Source of the DNA: a virus
Reading direction: 5' to 3' (one strand)
IMG/VR virus record: IMGVR_UViG_3300020187_000015
Coordinates: 41,789 to 105,788 of that record
DNA length: 64,000 nt
Of this stretch, positions 22,620 to 30,579 are shown piece after piece. Each line of letters begins with the position of its first letter. Positions within the stretch are counted from its first letter, which is position 1. Both the position numbers and the translations under genes were made by a program. The notes under the pieces were generated by a model. The model was given only the letters and a program-made list of their open reading frames with translations. It ran no database searches and had not been told where the DNA came from.

Positions 22620-23667
22620 GCCAACAAAACATGTACTAAGTGCCTCCAAGATTGAAACATATCAGAAGTGCAGTTTAGTTTATTATGCAAAGTATTTGAA
22701 CAAGACTCCAGATAAAGAAAATTATGGAGCTTTAAGAGGCACGATATGTCATGACATTTTCGAAATGCTTATCGAAGAAAAGCATAAGGACAGAGTTGAC
22801 CAAATTCTAGAAGAGGGGTCTATCCTAAAAGATAAGAAGCTTATTGATTTAATCAATTCTATGATGTCTGGCTTCAACATGGAGGAGCTAGATGATAAGG
22901 GTCAGAATAATTTTGAGATGATTTGCGAAATGATTTTCGTAGGTTTGAATTATGACTTTTACTGCAAAGGCTATAAGGTTGACTATGAAAACCTAGAAAC
23001 CATGTTTTACTTAAAGGGTACTGAAGATCAGCCTTATGAGTTGAGAGGCAAGATTGATAAGCCTTCTAGCCGTGGCAAAAAATATAGAATTGTTGATTAT
23101 AAATCTTCTGCTCAGAAAAAACAAGATGTAGAGTTGGAGTTCAGTGTTCAGGCTCTGTCCTATATTCTCTGGGCTAAGAAAGCTAAGGATATGACTGCCT
23201 TTGTTGAGTTTGTTTTTCTTAGATTTCCAGATAAGCCAGACCAAAGAGTAGAAGTCACCGATGAAGTTTTAGAAGGGTTTGAATCTTGGCTCTCTGATCT
23301 TTACGTATACCTAAGAAACTTTGACGAGCTAAACATGTATGACAATATGGCAGCAGACAAAGGCTATCCAAAGGATGGTACATTCTCTGGTTCTATTGTA
23401 TGCGGTTATGGAAAATATCCTGGACACTCCTATTCAGACACTCATAAGAATGTAGAAAAGAGAGGCAAGCCATATTACGTATGTTCTGAAAAATGGCCAT
23501 ACGATTACTGGATACTTAAAGATGAAGATGGCAATATTATAAAAAGTACAAGGGATGAAGAAGATTTTAAAGATAAGGATCAAAGCCTTGTAGAAAAGAA
23601 ATCATGGCAAGGATGTCCAAAATTCACAAATTCCGTTGATTTCTTGGAATGGAAAGGCTCTAAATGA
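22612..23667 (+). CDS. PD-(D/E)XK nuclease, RecB/Cas4-like (351 aa)
   Basis: HVLSASKIETYQKCSLVYYA is the typical start of RecB-family nucleases. GALRGTICHDIFEMLIEE contains the G-x-x-x-H motif. YELRGKIDK followed by YRIVDYKSS gives the catalytic D...D-Y-K, and FSVQALSYI gives Q-x-x-x-Y. It probably acts as an exonuclease in recombination or DNA maturation. Several Cys in the C-terminal half (SIVCGYGKYPG, YYVCSEKWPY, WQGCPKF) could support an Fe-S cluster as in Cas4/AddB, but spacing does not prove it. It overlaps the primase by 8 bp and the sugar kinase by ATGA. Confidence 0.82.
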   Translation: MDKPTKHVLSASKIETYQKCSLVYYAKYLNKTPDKENYGALRGTICHDIFEMLIEEKHKDRVDQILEEGSILKDKKLIDLINSMMSGFNMEELDDKGQNNFEMICEMIFVGLNYDFYCKGYKVDYENLETMFYLKGTEDQPYELRGKIDKPSSRGKKYRIVDYKSSAQKKQDVELEFSVQALSYILWAKKAKDMTAFVEFVFLRFPDKPDQRVEVTDEVLEGFESWLSDLYVYLRNFDELNMYDNMAADKGYPKDGTFSGSIVCGYGKYPGHSYSDTHKNVEKRGKPYYVCSEKWPYDYWILKDEDGNIIKSTRDEEDFKDKDQSLVEKKSWQGCPKFTNSVDFLEWKGSK

Positions 23668-24461
23668 TTTTAGTTATTGGAGAATTTATAAAGGACGAGT
23701 TCATTTACTGTTCTTCCGACAGGCTTTCTCCAGAAGCTTGCTGCCCAGTAATAAAAGAAATTTTCAGAGAAAAGAATGATGGAGGAGCTGCTAACGTAGT
23801 AAGCAACTTAAAGTCATTGGGATGTGATAAAATTTTATTCGTCCATCAAGACAACGAAATCATTAAAACCAGATACGTGCATAAAAGTTCTGGGCAACAT
23901 ATTGCAAGATTAGACAAAGAAAGTCCCTGTAAACCCCTTAGTCTTGAGAGCTTGATTCAATCAACATCTTCGAGCAAATGCAGTGACCCTATAGATATGA
24001 TTGTAATTTCAGACTACTGCAAGGGATTTATTACTGAAAGTCTTATACATGATATTCGTAAAAAATTCTCATGCAAAATTATTATAGATACAAAAAAGAA
24101 AGCTGGAAACTGGATCAAGTATGTAGATTTTATAAAAATTAATAAAAAAGAATTTGATGAAAACTTTCTTCCTTATGACCCTGGGAAACAAGTTAGCACC
24201 CTGCTCAAGAAAACTAACTTATTTGTCACGTTGGGCGAGAAGGGGGTTTATCACTTCAATACTGACTCTACCATTAAAACAAAAGAAGTCGAAGCTAACT
24301 GCGTGTCTGGAGCTGGTGACAGCTATTTAGCTGGCTTTGTAGCAGAATACTTGCGCTCTGCCAATATTAATAAAAGCCTTTCATTCGCAAATCAAGTCGC
24401 ATCAATAGCTGTATCAAAGAGAGGAGTTGTTTCTGTTTCAGAAACAGAGCTTAATGACTAA
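23664..24461 (+). CDS. PfkB-family sugar kinase, HldE kinase-domain-like (265 aa)
   Basis: Resembles the kinase domain of HldE/RfaE, which phosphorylates heptose-7-phosphate at C1. Signatures: VIGEFIKDEFIYC...RLSPEACCPVI, GGAANVVSNLKSLGCD, MIVISDYCKGFITESLI, and the ATP/active-site motif CVSGAGDSYLAGFVAEY with the catalytic Asp in G-A-G-D. At 265 aa it is a little short for the domain. The next gene encodes the matching nucleotidyltransferase, so together they rebuild bifunctional HldE from two chains. It overlaps the nuclease gene by ATGA. Confidence 0.8.
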   Translation: MILVIGEFIKDEFIYCSSDRLSPEACCPVIKEIFREKNDGGAANVVSNLKSLGCDKILFVHQDNEIIKTRYVHKSSGQHIARLDKESPCKPLSLESLIQSTSSSKCSDPIDMIVISDYCKGFITESLIHDIRKKFSCKIIIDTKKKAGNWIKYVDFIKINKKEFDENFLPYDPGKQVSTLLKKTNLFVTLGEKGVYHFNTDSTIKTKEVEANCVSGAGDSYLAGFVAEYLRSANINKSLSFANQVASIAVSKRGVVSVSETELND

Positions 24462-24858
24462 TAACCCCATCGAAGGTTTTATAGCTGGATGCTTTGATGG
24501 ATTCCATGAAGGTCATCAATATATTTTAAAGACAGCTATGGAGCAATGCGATATTCTCCATGTTGCTCTTAACTCAGATAGGTATATTATAAAAAACAAA
24601 AGACTTTTGCTCTCTTGCATTGATGAAAGAAAAAAGAAGATTAGAAATTTTGGAGTAAATGAAATTCATTCGTTCATAGAAGACAGCCCCATAGACCTGA
24701 TTAATAAAATTAAACCCAAAATAATATTTGTTGGCGATGACTATCCACTAGAAAAAATAGTTGGTCACAAAGAGTGTAAATACTGGGGAGGAGAGGTAAG
24801 AATCATAAAACGAATTCCAGGATTTTCTAGCACAAATATAAGACAAAAAAATACTTGA
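24454..24858 (+). CDS. Cytidylyltransferase-family enzyme, HldE nucleotidyltransferase-domain-like (134 aa)
   Basis: IAGCFDGFHEGHQYILKTAM carries the H-x-G-H nucleotide-binding motif, IIFVGDDYPLEKIVG the sugar-phosphate site and IPGFSSTNIRQK the S-S-T-x-I-R motif, as in the adenylyltransferase half of HldE. It would make an ADP-heptose-like donor. The ATG at 24454 overlaps the kinase gene by 8 bp. An upstream start at 24427 would overlap more and adds nothing like the family. Alternatively it could be a glycerol-3-phosphate cytidylyltransferase-like enzyme. Confidence 0.76.
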   Translation: MTNNPIEGFIAGCFDGFHEGHQYILKTAMEQCDILHVALNSDRYIIKNKRLLLSCIDERKKKIRNFGVNEIHSFIEDSPIDLINKIKPKIIFVGDDYPLEKIVGHKECKYWGGEVRIIKRIPGFSSTNIRQKNT

Positions 24859-24882
24859 CATTATATAACTTTGCCCTAACAT
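24855..24882 (+). promoter_or_regulatory. Promoter of the SSB-like gene
   Basis: TTGACA (24855-24860), 16 bp, TAACAT (24877-24882). TTGCCC directly precedes the -10, giving the 13-bp TTGCCCTAACATA shared with the nrdB promoter region. The leader to the ATG at 24936 is about 45-50 nt, only A, C and T after the first bases, with no Shine-Dalgarno sequence. Confidence 0.65.
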
Positions 24883-24935
24883 AGGGCATCTAAACAACAA
24901 ACAATAAATAATAATACAAAAAATAATACAAAATT

Positions 24936-25580
24936 ATGGCACTAAACAAACAAACTAAATCATCTACCTACTTGACAGTAGTCGGTGGGAAGATTTCACA
25001 ACGTGTCCCAGAAGGCACAGAGGGGGCAGTATCTCGCACCCTTAAAAATGGACCTAACGAAGGCTCTGAAGTATATGAGCTTCAGTACGGTAGCGTTACT
25101 GGTAAGATCTCTGGAGGCTCTGTCGAAAGCGGAGACTATGGTGATCAAATCTCTATTAATCTTGAAGATGGGAAAGAATCGTATATCGTCAAGCTTCCTT
25201 GGAATTCCAAACTCCGAGATGCTTTCGTAAAACGAATTCCAAATATTGAAGTCTCTCAGGAAATAGAATTAGTATGCTTTCCAGATAAGCAAGATAAGAG
25301 TCCTGTAATGCTAATCAAACAAAATGGAGGTTTTGTGAAGTTTGCATATACGAAAGATAATCCAAATGGCCTTCCCGCTCCGAAAAAAAAGGTTGTTCGT
25401 GGCAAGGAAGAGTGGGATTGGTCCGAACCAGAGACTTTCCTGTGGGACGTAGCCTCTTCATTCTTTGAGCAGTTCGAAGGGAATAGTAAACCAGCTTTTC
25501 AAGAGGAAGAGAAGGAAGCTCCAGATCAATTCGTTGAATCAAGCAATCCGCTTAGTTCCGACGACGATCTGCCGTTTTAA
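24936..25580 (+). CDS. ssb: Single-stranded DNA-binding protein-like (214 aa)
   Basis: The C-terminus is NPLSSDDDLPF, the acidic tip by which SSB proteins bind partner enzymes (compare DDDIPF in E. coli). Before it lies an acidic, proline-containing linker. The first 150 residues are beta-rich (YLTVVGGKISQRV, YELQYGSVTGKISGG, SYIVKLPWNSKL) and plausibly form an OB-fold, but they do not match bacterial SSB closely. It has its own promoter and terminator, as expected for an abundant protein. Confidence 0.75.
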   Translation: MALNKQTKSSTYLTVVGGKISQRVPEGTEGAVSRTLKNGPNEGSEVYELQYGSVTGKISGGSVESGDYGDQISINLEDGKESYIVKLPWNSKLRDAFVKRIPNIEVSQEIELVCFPDKQDKSPVMLIKQNGGFVKFAYTKDNPNGLPAPKKKVVRGKEEWDWSEPETFLWDVASSFFEQFEGNSKPAFQEEEKEAPDQFVESSNPLSSDDDLPF

Positions 25581-25609
25581 TAAGGTCAAGGTGGGTTAAT
25601 ATAAAAACT

Positions 25610-25640
25610 AGCCAGCTATCGAAAGATGGCTGGCTTTTTT
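25610..25640 (+). terminator. Factor-independent terminator with GAAA loop
   Basis: AGCCAGCTATC-GAAA-GATGGCTGGCT followed by TTTTT. An 11-bp stem with one G-T pair, closed by a GAAA tetraloop. It ends the SSB-like gene. Confidence 0.92.
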
Positions 25641-25675
25641 ATTGTTAAATTAAAGTTTAAATCTATAATTTGAAA

Positions 25676-27595
25676 ATGAAGAAAAAGAAAATCATATTCC
25701 TCACCAACGCTCTTTTTATTAAAACTGGTTTGTCTCGAAACTTGAAAGCTATTCTAAAGGAGATTTATCCTTTAGACAAGTACGAGATAGTACATTACTG
25801 CTCTGGAGTTAGCGAGAATGATCATAACTTAGATAAGTATCCCTGGAAAACTCTTGGTTCTATTCCCAGTAATCCAGCAGATATTCAAAAAATACAGTCT
25901 GACCCACATCTTTCTCGCATGGCTACATATGGAGGATATAGAGTCGAGCAGATAGTTAAGGATGAAAAGCCTGATATTTTATGGTGTTCTGATGATATTT
26001 GGGCTTTTCCCCCAGATAAGTTTTGCGATACTAAGTGGGCAAAACATCTTAATCTAATTAGTCACGTTACTATAGATTCGGTTCCAATCTTGCCCGAAGC
26101 TATACAGCAAGCAAAGAACTCTAACTTTTATTCTTGGGCAAGCTTTGGTGAAAAAGAAATTAAAAAGGTTTTTGATAAAGAGAATTTTTCCTCTAGATAT
26201 AATCTAGGTACTGTTAATGGAGCTGTAGATGGAGAGTGCTACAAGCCAATTTCTAAGTTACAAAAGTCAGAGTTAAGAAAGAAATTTGGGATCGAAAAAG
26301 ACTGTACTTTATTCTTTTACCTTGGACGTAATCAACTTAGAAAAAAATATGACTCTATCCTAAGGGCTTTTAAAAGTCATAAGCTACAGAATCCAAAAAG
26401 CAAATCCAAGCTACTATTCCATTGTAGCTGGACAGAAGGCTGGCCGCTAACTCGTATCATCGAGTCTCTGGAAATTGATCCAGAAGACATTTTAACCACT
26501 TATGTTTGCAATAAATGTAAGGAGTTTAAAATTAATAGGTACGTTGGAGAGCAGAAAGACTGCGAATTTTGCGGGAATAAGAAATGCGTAGACTCTTCTT
26601 CTGTTGGGAATGGGGTCACGGATGAGGACATGTGTAAGATTTATGGAGTGGCAGATGCGTGTATTTCAGTTTTTACTAGCGGTGGGTTTGAATTTTGTAA
26701 CGCAGAGTCTATGATGTGTGGGCTTCCGCTTGCTACTGTTTCTTATTCTTGCGGGTCAGAGTATACTGCCTGTGATTCAGTTTTCGAAATAAGACATATT
26801 GAAAGTGGAGAGTGTCAAACTGGCTTCGTAAAAGCAGAGCCAAACATTAATGATATTATTAAATTTATTAAAAAGATCGAAACAATCTCAGAAAAGGATA
26901 AGGATGAAATAAAAATCAAATCCATCAAATGGGCTAAGGAAAGATATGATAGCAAAGTTATTGCCGCTAAATGGATGGAAATCTTCGACTCTTTACCTGA
27001 AGTAGATTATACTGACTTTTCTTTTGACGACGAAGATAGGTCAAATCCAAGCTTTGAACCAAATTTTAATTTAACTGGAGAGAACTTCATACGCAGTCTC
27101 TACTTAGGGTATCTTGGAGCAGAGTATCCAGATGAGGCTGGAATGAGGCATTGGATGCAAAGGGTTGAGCAGGGAGAGGACTATAGTAGTATCGCTTCCC
27201 TATTTCGTAATATTTCTCAGCAAAATGTTGAAAAACAAGAAGATTCCAAGAATCGTGACATAGAAGATATCTTGCCTAAAAATGGCAAAAAGAACGTGCT
27301 GTTCGTAATCAAGGAGAGCTTGGGTGATACCATTATCTCACTTAGCCTTTTAGAGGGTGTTAGAAAACAATATCCAGAGCATAACATTATTGTTTGCACT
27401 GACCCAAAATACTTTGAAGTGTTTGTTGGCTGCGACTTTGTCGATAAAATGATACCATTTTATCCACAATTAGAGCAAGAGCTTTTTGTAATTGGAGCAG
27501 GTAGCGAAAAGAATATAGCTGATGTATTCATCATGCCAACAGTATCAACTCAAAAGCACTTAAACTACCTTTCAAACAACAACCCAGAACTATAA
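25676..27595 (+). CDS. Multidomain glycosyltransferase: GT4 + zinc ribbon + DUF4214 + GT9 N-terminal half (639 aa)
   Basis: Residues 1-430 form a GT4-type enzyme (FLTNALFIKTGLSRNLK, FFYLGRNQLRKKYDSILRAF, ISVFTSGGFEFCNAESMMCG with G-x-E...E). Into it is inserted a four-Cys zinc-ribbon-like loop (YVCNKCKEF ... DCEFCGNKKC, about residues 275-305). Residues about 460-510 (NFIRSLYLGYLGAEYPDEAG, MRHWMQRVEQGEDYSSIASL) match DUF4214. From about 540 (KNVLFVIKESLGDTIISLSL, LLEGVRKQYPEHNIIVCTDP) it is the N-terminal half of a GT9 heptosyltransferase, continued in the next gene. The ATG at 25676 is chosen over a TTG 6 bp upstream. Confidence 0.75.
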   Translation: MKKKKIIFLTNALFIKTGLSRNLKAILKEIYPLDKYEIVHYCSGVSENDHNLDKYPWKTLGSIPSNPADIQKIQSDPHLSRMATYGGYRVEQIVKDEKPDILWCSDDIWAFPPDKFCDTKWAKHLNLISHVTIDSVPILPEAIQQAKNSNFYSWASFGEKEIKKVFDKENFSSRYNLGTVNGAVDGECYKPISKLQKSELRKKFGIEKDCTLFFYLGRNQLRKKYDSILRAFKSHKLQNPKSKSKLLFHCSWTEGWPLTRIIESLEIDPEDILTTYVCNKCKEFKINRYVGEQKDCEFCGNKKCVDSSSVGNGVTDEDMCKIYGVADACISVFTSGGFEFCNAESMMCGLPLATVSYSCGSEYTACDSVFEIRHIESGECQTGFVKAEPNINDIIKFIKKIETISEKDKDEIKIKSIKWAKERYDSKVIAAKWMEIFDSLPEVDYTDFSFDDEDRSNPSFEPNFNLTGENFIRSLYLGYLGAEYPDEAGMRHWMQRVEQGEDYSSIASLFRNISQQNVEKQEDSKNRDIEDILPKNGKKNVLFVIKESLGDTIISLSLLEGVRKQYPEHNIIVCTDPKYFEVFVGCDFVDKMIPFYPQLEQELFVIGAGSEKNIADVFIMPTVSTQKHLNYLSNNNPEL

Positions 27596-28761
27596 TGCCC
27601 TCATTGTTAAAAACCTACTCTTTAAATTCTGGCTTTAAAATCAGAAAATGCAAGCCGCTAGAATTCTTCTATCCAACACCTAAAAAGTATATTACTATAC
27701 AGACCTCATCTGGGATGAGTAGTAAGAATTATGATTACTGGATTGATGTATTAAAATACATTAAAAAGGATCTGCATGATGCTGGATATGAAATATTGCA
27801 CATAGGAACAGAGGGGTTAAATATCCCTTTCGTGAAATCTCTTATTGGCAAAACTAGCTTGCATCAAACCAATTACATACTAAGAAACAGCAGCCTTCAT
27901 TTGGGCAATGATTCCTTTGCTGTACATTTGTCTGGACTTCACGAAACTCCCGTAGTCTCCGTATATGGCCCAACTACTCCAGAGAATCATGGACCTTATT
28001 TTAAATCTGAAAATACGCATTTAATCTCTTCACATAGAAATGGGAACAACCCCTCGTTCGCTTCTAATGAGCCTGATAAGACGATTAACATGATAAAGGT
28101 AGAGGACATTGTAAATAAAGTCTACGAAGCTCTTAGAATTAAAAAGAGTAGTGACGAAGAAACTATCTTTACTGGTAAATTTTATCCGCAACAAATAATA
28201 GAAATTGTCCCAAATTTAGACGTAGACGCAAACATTCTTAATAATGTTGAGCCAACAATTAGATGCGACTATGAATGTAATGATAACGTTTTATTTAGTT
28301 TATTAAAAAAGGTCAAATGCTCTGTCATTACTTCCAAAGAAAGCGAAATAAGGCTGTACAAAATTTGTAGAGACAATATCTCAAATATTAATTTCAAAGT
28401 ATCGCTTGATGCTAATAAAGATTACGTCAAAAGTCTTTTGAATATCGGTATAGATTGTAAGTTATGGTCAGATGATGCAGAAAATATAGACAAAATAAGA
28501 TTCATGTTTTTAGACATAGGCCAGGTCCACCTAAAGAAGATTGATTCAGTTAATATAGATGGTCTTAATTCTGACTGCTTTTACATTTCGAATAAATTCA
28601 TTTTAAGTAACGGCAAGGTCTTTACATCTAAACAAGCGATGATTGCCGATGAAAGCATTAAATCTCTAGAAGATAATTGTATTAAATTCAAAGAGATGGA
28701 TGAAGATTTCATGGAAGAGGTCCAATTTTTTAGAATCATCAAAAAAAACTTGACAAAATAA
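27595..28761 (+). CDS. GT9 heptosyltransferase C-terminal half plus unknown domain (388 aa)
   Basis: Residues about 30-150 are the donor-binding half of GT9 (KYITIQTSSGMSSKNYDYW, YEILHIGTEGLNIPF, NSSLHLGNDSFAVHLSGLHE, TPVVSVYGPTTPENHGPYF), with the Gly-Asn-Asp-Ser motif typical of ADP-heptose transferases. The matching N-terminal half is at the end of the preceding gene. The two overlap by TAATG and lie in different frames, so they make two chains. Residues 190-388 are not recognised (KFYPQQIIEIVPNLDVDANI ...). Together with the HldE-like pair this forms a phage-encoded heptose transfer route (inference). Confidence 0.72.
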   Translation: MPSLLKTYSLNSGFKIRKCKPLEFFYPTPKKYITIQTSSGMSSKNYDYWIDVLKYIKKDLHDAGYEILHIGTEGLNIPFVKSLIGKTSLHQTNYILRNSSLHLGNDSFAVHLSGLHETPVVSVYGPTTPENHGPYFKSENTHLISSHRNGNNPSFASNEPDKTINMIKVEDIVNKVYEALRIKKSSDEETIFTGKFYPQQIIEIVPNLDVDANILNNVEPTIRCDYECNDNVLFSLLKKVKCSVITSKESEIRLYKICRDNISNINFKVSLDANKDYVKSLLNIGIDCKLWSDDAENIDKIRFMFLDIGQVHLKKIDSVNIDGLNSDCFYISNKFILSNGKVFTSKQAMIADESIKSLEDNCIKFKEMDEDFMEEVQFFRIIKKNLTK

Positions 28762-28777
28762 CAATCCCAAATAATAT
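28750..28777 (+). promoter_or_regulatory. Promoter before the 115-aa gene
   Basis: TTGACA (28750-28755), 16 bp, TAATAT (28772-28777), then 6 bp to the ATG at 28784. One of the best promoter matches in the window. The start codon coincides with the expected transcription start, so the mRNA should be leaderless. The -35 lies inside the end of the preceding gene. Confidence 0.65.
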
Positions 28778-28783
28778 ATAGAT

Positions 28784-29131
28784 ATGATTAAAAATAGCAC
28801 AGTAGTTAAAAATAAAGAGGAGTTCGAAGATATGAAGCTTATGATGGCAGAAGATTGCCAAATAAATAACAAAGAAGTATTCTTCTCTGAGGATGTCCCA
28901 GAAGATTTTCCATGTTTAGTTAAAATTGTTGAAATGGAGGATGTTGGCCTTGAATTTAATTTCGATGAAAACGAGGATGAGCCAGAAGATATTTTTAATT
29001 CAACTGTTCCTTTCTCATCAAATTTCGATTCTTCTATTGAAGAAGATGATATCACCCAAGAGGCTTTTGGCATTTTTTATGACTTTTGGTTCCTTAGCAA
29101 AAAAGAAGTGCAGAAACTATTAGAAAGTTAA
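28784..29131 (+). CDS. Acidic hypothetical protein (115 aa)
   Basis: Strongly acidic (FFSEDVPEDFPCLVKIVEME, FNFDENEDEPEDIF, SIEEDDITQEAFGIF) with a hydrophobic/aromatic patch near the end (FYDFWFLSKKEVQKLLES). The charge pattern is like DNA-mimic or host-interaction proteins of phages, but that is only an impression. No family recognised. It is followed after one base by the next gene. Confidence 0.55.
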   Translation: MIKNSTVVKNKEEFEDMKLMMAEDCQINNKEVFFSEDVPEDFPCLVKIVEMEDVGLEFNFDENEDEPEDIFNSTVPFSSNFDSSIEEDDITQEAFGIFYDFWFLSKKEVQKLLES

Positions 29132-29132
29132 T

Positions 29133-29834
29133 ATGATTGATTGGAAAAAACACTTAGAAGATAATCCAGAGTTTTTGGTTCTGAATAAACAGATGGCCAA
29201 GAGTTATGGTAAAATAGACAGCGAAAAAATTTCCAAGAAAAAGGAAAAGGAAGTTTTAGAGTCTGTTGACGAAAAGTTTAAAATTATTCTGCTACAATTC
29301 TTCAAAGACATTTTGCACGAAGAAGGTTTCGAGTCAATTGACTATGAACCCATTGGTCAATCTCATGAATCCTACACTGGACTATGCTGTAAGATTAAGT
29401 GGGCAAATGGAAAAGTTACTAGCGGAATTGGTGATGCTCACTATTGCAATACAAATTCTTTTGCAAAATATTACTTAGGTCCTATTGCAGAAAATCGTTC
29501 TTTTGTCAGAGCCGTAAAAGCATATTTTAATATCTCGATGCTTGGAGCTGATGAAATTGGGGAAATTCCAAAAGAGAATGATACATCGACTCTTTCTATT
29601 GGCGCTCCTACTGGCCCGATCTTCACCCTGAGAAAGGCCTCCAAGGACAAGCTGTCCATTACATCCTTCGATGAATTCAAGCAGTTTCTTAGGGATAGAG
29701 TTAAGTCTCATCCAAAAGAAGCCTGGATTAAGCCAAGCGAATATGACGAATGGGCTGAGTATGGAGATTGGGAAAGTGTAAAGAAAGTGAAAGCAACTGA
29801 GCTTATTTCTAAAATTAAAAGACTAAATCAATAA
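29133..29834 (+). CDS. Phage hypothetical protein, possibly single-strand annealing-like (233 aa)
   Basis: The central part has a beta-strand run (TGLCCKIKWANGKVTSGIGD) and then YYLGPIAENRSFVRAVKAYF followed by NISMLGADEIGEIP. This resembles the A-E-x-R-A-x-x-R-A-x-x-x segment of Rad52/Red-beta-like annealing proteins and of conserved phage proteins near recombination genes. The C-terminus (FDEFKQFLRDRVKSHPKEAW) is helical and charged. The annealing role is tentative. Placement at the end of the replication operon is compatible. Confidence 0.4.
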   Translation: MIDWKKHLEDNPEFLVLNKQMAKSYGKIDSEKISKKKEKEVLESVDEKFKIILLQFFKDILHEEGFESIDYEPIGQSHESYTGLCCKIKWANGKVTSGIGDAHYCNTNSFAKYYLGPIAENRSFVRAVKAYFNISMLGADEIGEIPKENDTSTLSIGAPTGPIFTLRKASKDKLSITSFDEFKQFLRDRVKSHPKEAWIKPSEYDEWAEYGDWESVKKVKATELISKIKRLNQ

Positions 29835-29837
29835 AAT

Positions 29838-30179
29838 ATGAATACTATTTGTAATTTCCCCCTAATTGTCTACTTGTCCGTATCAGGATGCCTAGTTCTT
29901 ACTGTTTGGTTTTTAAGCGACTTTAAAATCCATTTTATTAATACTTTATTTAAAACAGATCTGGATAGCTCAAACATCAATGAGTTTATAGCAATGAAGT
30001 TTGATTTTAAGATCCTTAAGACGGATTTCAGTGTTGCCTCATTACTAATGTGTCCCATCTGCATAGGCTTCTGGATATCAGTAGTACTCACCCTTATAGG
30101 AGGAAGTGTAATGTACTTGCCCTATATCTACTTCTTGCAAATATTGTTATTTGCAACACTTAAAAAGTTGATGCAATAA
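29838..30179 (+). CDS. Membrane protein with CPICIGFW motif, DUF1360-like (113 aa)
   Basis: Two or three membrane segments are predicted by eye: residues 7-26 (FPLIVYLSVSGCLVLTVWFL) and the C-terminal ISVVLTLIGGSVMYLPYIYF followed by LQILLF. Between them, SLLMCPICIGFWIS has the C-P-x-C-x-G-x-W pattern that I recall from DUF1360 membrane proteins of phages and bacteria. It may act in the host membrane, possibly in superinfection exclusion or lysis, but nothing in the sequence proves this. Last gene of the plus-strand operon. Confidence 0.55.
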   Translation: MNTICNFPLIVYLSVSGCLVLTVWFLSDFKIHFINTLFKTDLDSSNINEFIAMKFDFKILKTDFSVASLLMCPICIGFWISVVLTLIGGSVMYLPYIYFLQILLFATLKKLMQ

Positions 30180-30203
30180 TTTTAAAAAAATATAAAAATA
30201 ACC

Positions 30204-30240
30204 AAAAGATAGCAAGCTAAATACTTGCTATCTTTTTTTT
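30204..30240 (+). terminator. Terminator between convergent operons
   Basis: AAAAGATAGCAAG (30204-30216), a 7-nt loop, CTTGCTATCTTTT (30224-30236), then a T run to 30240. It ends the plus-strand transcript. The minus-strand gene ends inside the same hairpin (stop at 30217-30219). On the minus strand only TTTTGG follows, so termination in that direction is weaker. Confidence 0.9.
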
Positions 30241-30579
30241 GTATTGGCTTATCAATCCGTTAAGCTTGCACTGTGAGCAGCCTTTACCCAAATTATTTTT
30301 ATCGTTAAGATATGATATTTTTAAATCTTTGTACTTATTAGGAAGTTTTCCTTTTTTTATTCCAAAGAATATATCTTCTAAATTCGCTGGAGCTTTCTCA
30401 ACTTCAATCTTCCGCACGGGTTTTATCGACCAGTTCACTAGCCTTCCTATGGCACTTTTATCCTCAAATGCATTTATTGGACACCTCATACCCACACAAA
30501 CCTTAGCCCACTTAATGCAAACTTTATTAGCTTTTAACGGGCAGGTATTACAAATAGCTTCTTTTTCTTCGCAAATCAT
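30217..30579 (-). CDS. Cysteine-rich protein (120 aa)
   Basis: Seven Cys fall in the N-terminal third (MICEEKEAICNTCPLKANKV, CIKWAKVCVGMRCP), with a C-x-x-C pair and two more Cys near the C-terminus (GKGCSQCKLNGL). This suggests a metal site or disulfides. The start at 30579 overlaps the upstream stop as ATGA, so it is translated with the disulfide-rich 775-aa protein. An upstream start at 30627 is less likely. The function is unknown. It is the last gene of the virion block. Confidence 0.6.
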   Translation of the reverse strand: MICEEKEAICNTCPLKANKVCIKWAKVCVGMRCPINAFEDKSAIGRLVNWSIKPVRKIEVEKAPANLEDIFFGIKKGKLPNKYKDLKISYLNDKNNLGKGCSQCKLNGLISQYKKKIASI

